From Alloscardovia theropitheci (GTDB lineage Bacteria; Actinomycetota; Actinomycetes; Actinomycetales; Bifidobacteriaceae): 64,000 nt of DNA. The notes below the pieces were generated by a model. The model did no database searches, was not told the origin of the DNA, and saw only the letters and a list, made by a program, of their open reading frames with translations. The stretch spans positions 1 through 64,000 of the forward strand of contig NZ_RXLP01000019.1 of assembly GCF_004332295.1 (NCBI RefSeq). Reading direction: 5' to 3'. Shown piece by piece: positions 63,800 to 64,000 of the stretch; position 1 is the stretch's first letter, and every line of letters starts with the position of its first letter. Both the position numbers and the translations under genes were made by a program.

Positions 63800-64000
63800 A
63801 TGACTGACGACAACTCAATTCCATCCTTAGGGAATTTTAACCCAAACTCGCATTCTGCAAGCCATGAAGATAGTGAGGACGTGCTTAATGAAAAGCGCTG
63901 GGATATTCCTAATCTCAATGGATTTGATTTCGAGCTCACCGATGAGCAAACCATCGCCAATACTCAATCTTTAACTCAATTATCAGAAAGTACGTCTACT
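63800..64000 (+). CDS. Start of an unrecognised gene (partial)
   Basis: ATG at 63800 with a weak AGGGAAG upstream opens a frame of 67 codons to the window edge. The visible part is acidic and Ser/Asn-rich (DNSIPSLGNFNPNSHSAS... then WDIPNLNGFDFELTDEQ), with no signal peptide or membrane helix. It looks like a disordered N-terminus of a longer cytoplasmic protein. Not recognised. The antisense frame on the other strand is a shadow. Confidence 0.55.
   Translation, partial: MTDDNSIPSLGNFNPNSHSASHEDSEDVLNEKRWDIPNLNGFDFELTDEQTIANTQSLTQLSESTST

Noticed and set aside
1-64000. CRISPR arrays, insertion sequences, prophage or integrase genes
   Set aside because: No regularly spaced repeats of CRISPR type, no transposase or integrase motifs in any frame inspected.

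Overview
The window looks like a chromosomal segment of a low-to-mid GC member of the Bifidobacteriaceae (Alloscardovia/Scardovia/Gardnerella side, or a low-GC Bifidobacterium). I infer this from gene content only: an rpsF-ssb-rpsR-rplI operon, a UDPGP-type UTP-glucose-1-phosphate uridylyltransferase, a fused OppD-OppF ATPase, a GH30/GH42/GH3 sugar cluster, DUF805 proteins and actinobacterial membrane families. No insertion sequence, prophage or CRISPR array was seen.

Layout. 0-0.6 kb: the end of a type VII secretion effector operon (cut by the window edge). 0.7-5.7 kb: a membrane-anchored metallophosphoesterase, tRNA-Gln and tRNA-Glu beside gltX, and an orphan ABC permease. 6-13 kb: two DUF805 proteins, a conserved hypothetical, a histidine phosphatase, a MIF-like tautomerase, a GtrA flippase-like protein and a nuclease-like orphan. 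13.3-15.4 kb: the rpsF-ssb-rpsR-rplI ribosomal operon. 15.9-45.5 kb: a long surface-glycan region with rmlB, glf (galactofuranose precursor), at least six glycosyltransferases, three large polytopic GT-C-like membrane proteins, an acyltransferase, an IspD/TarI-like plus LicD plus SDR module (a possible polyol-phosphate decoration), a UTP-glucose-1-phosphate uridylyltransferase and a 1242-residue GH25 lysozyme carrying about five ricin-type beta-trefoils. 45.5-48.8 kb: a HAD phosphatase and an amino-acid permease preceded by a 33-codon His-rich leader ORF. 49.4-57.0 kb: a glycoside operon (MFS permease with an apparent frameshift, then GH30, GH42, GH3) with a LacI-type operator upstream. 57.5-63.5 kb: an oligopeptide ABC transporter (oppB, oppC, oppDF fusion, binding protein). 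63.8 kb to the end: the start of an unrecognised gene.

The most unusual signals are non-coding. (1) Six intergenic gaps carry a pair of inverted 10-mers, ATTTTTTGCA and TGCAAAAAAT, whose start-to-start distance is either 67/68 or 78/79 bp. The two classes differ by one helical turn, and the bases between the arms are not conserved. This points to a two-site nucleoprotein or looping element rather than a MITE. (2) A strong ribosome-binding site followed by a 33-codon ORF with seven His codons near its end, plus inverted repeats, lies upstream of the amino-acid permease; it looks like a histidine-responsive attenuator. (3) Three CACTAAG repeats at exact 11-bp spacing lie between gltX and the ABC permease, like an OmpR/PhoP-type response-regulator site. 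(4) Several genes have a -10 box 6-7 nt before the start codon and no Shine-Dalgarno sequence, which suggests leaderless mRNAs.
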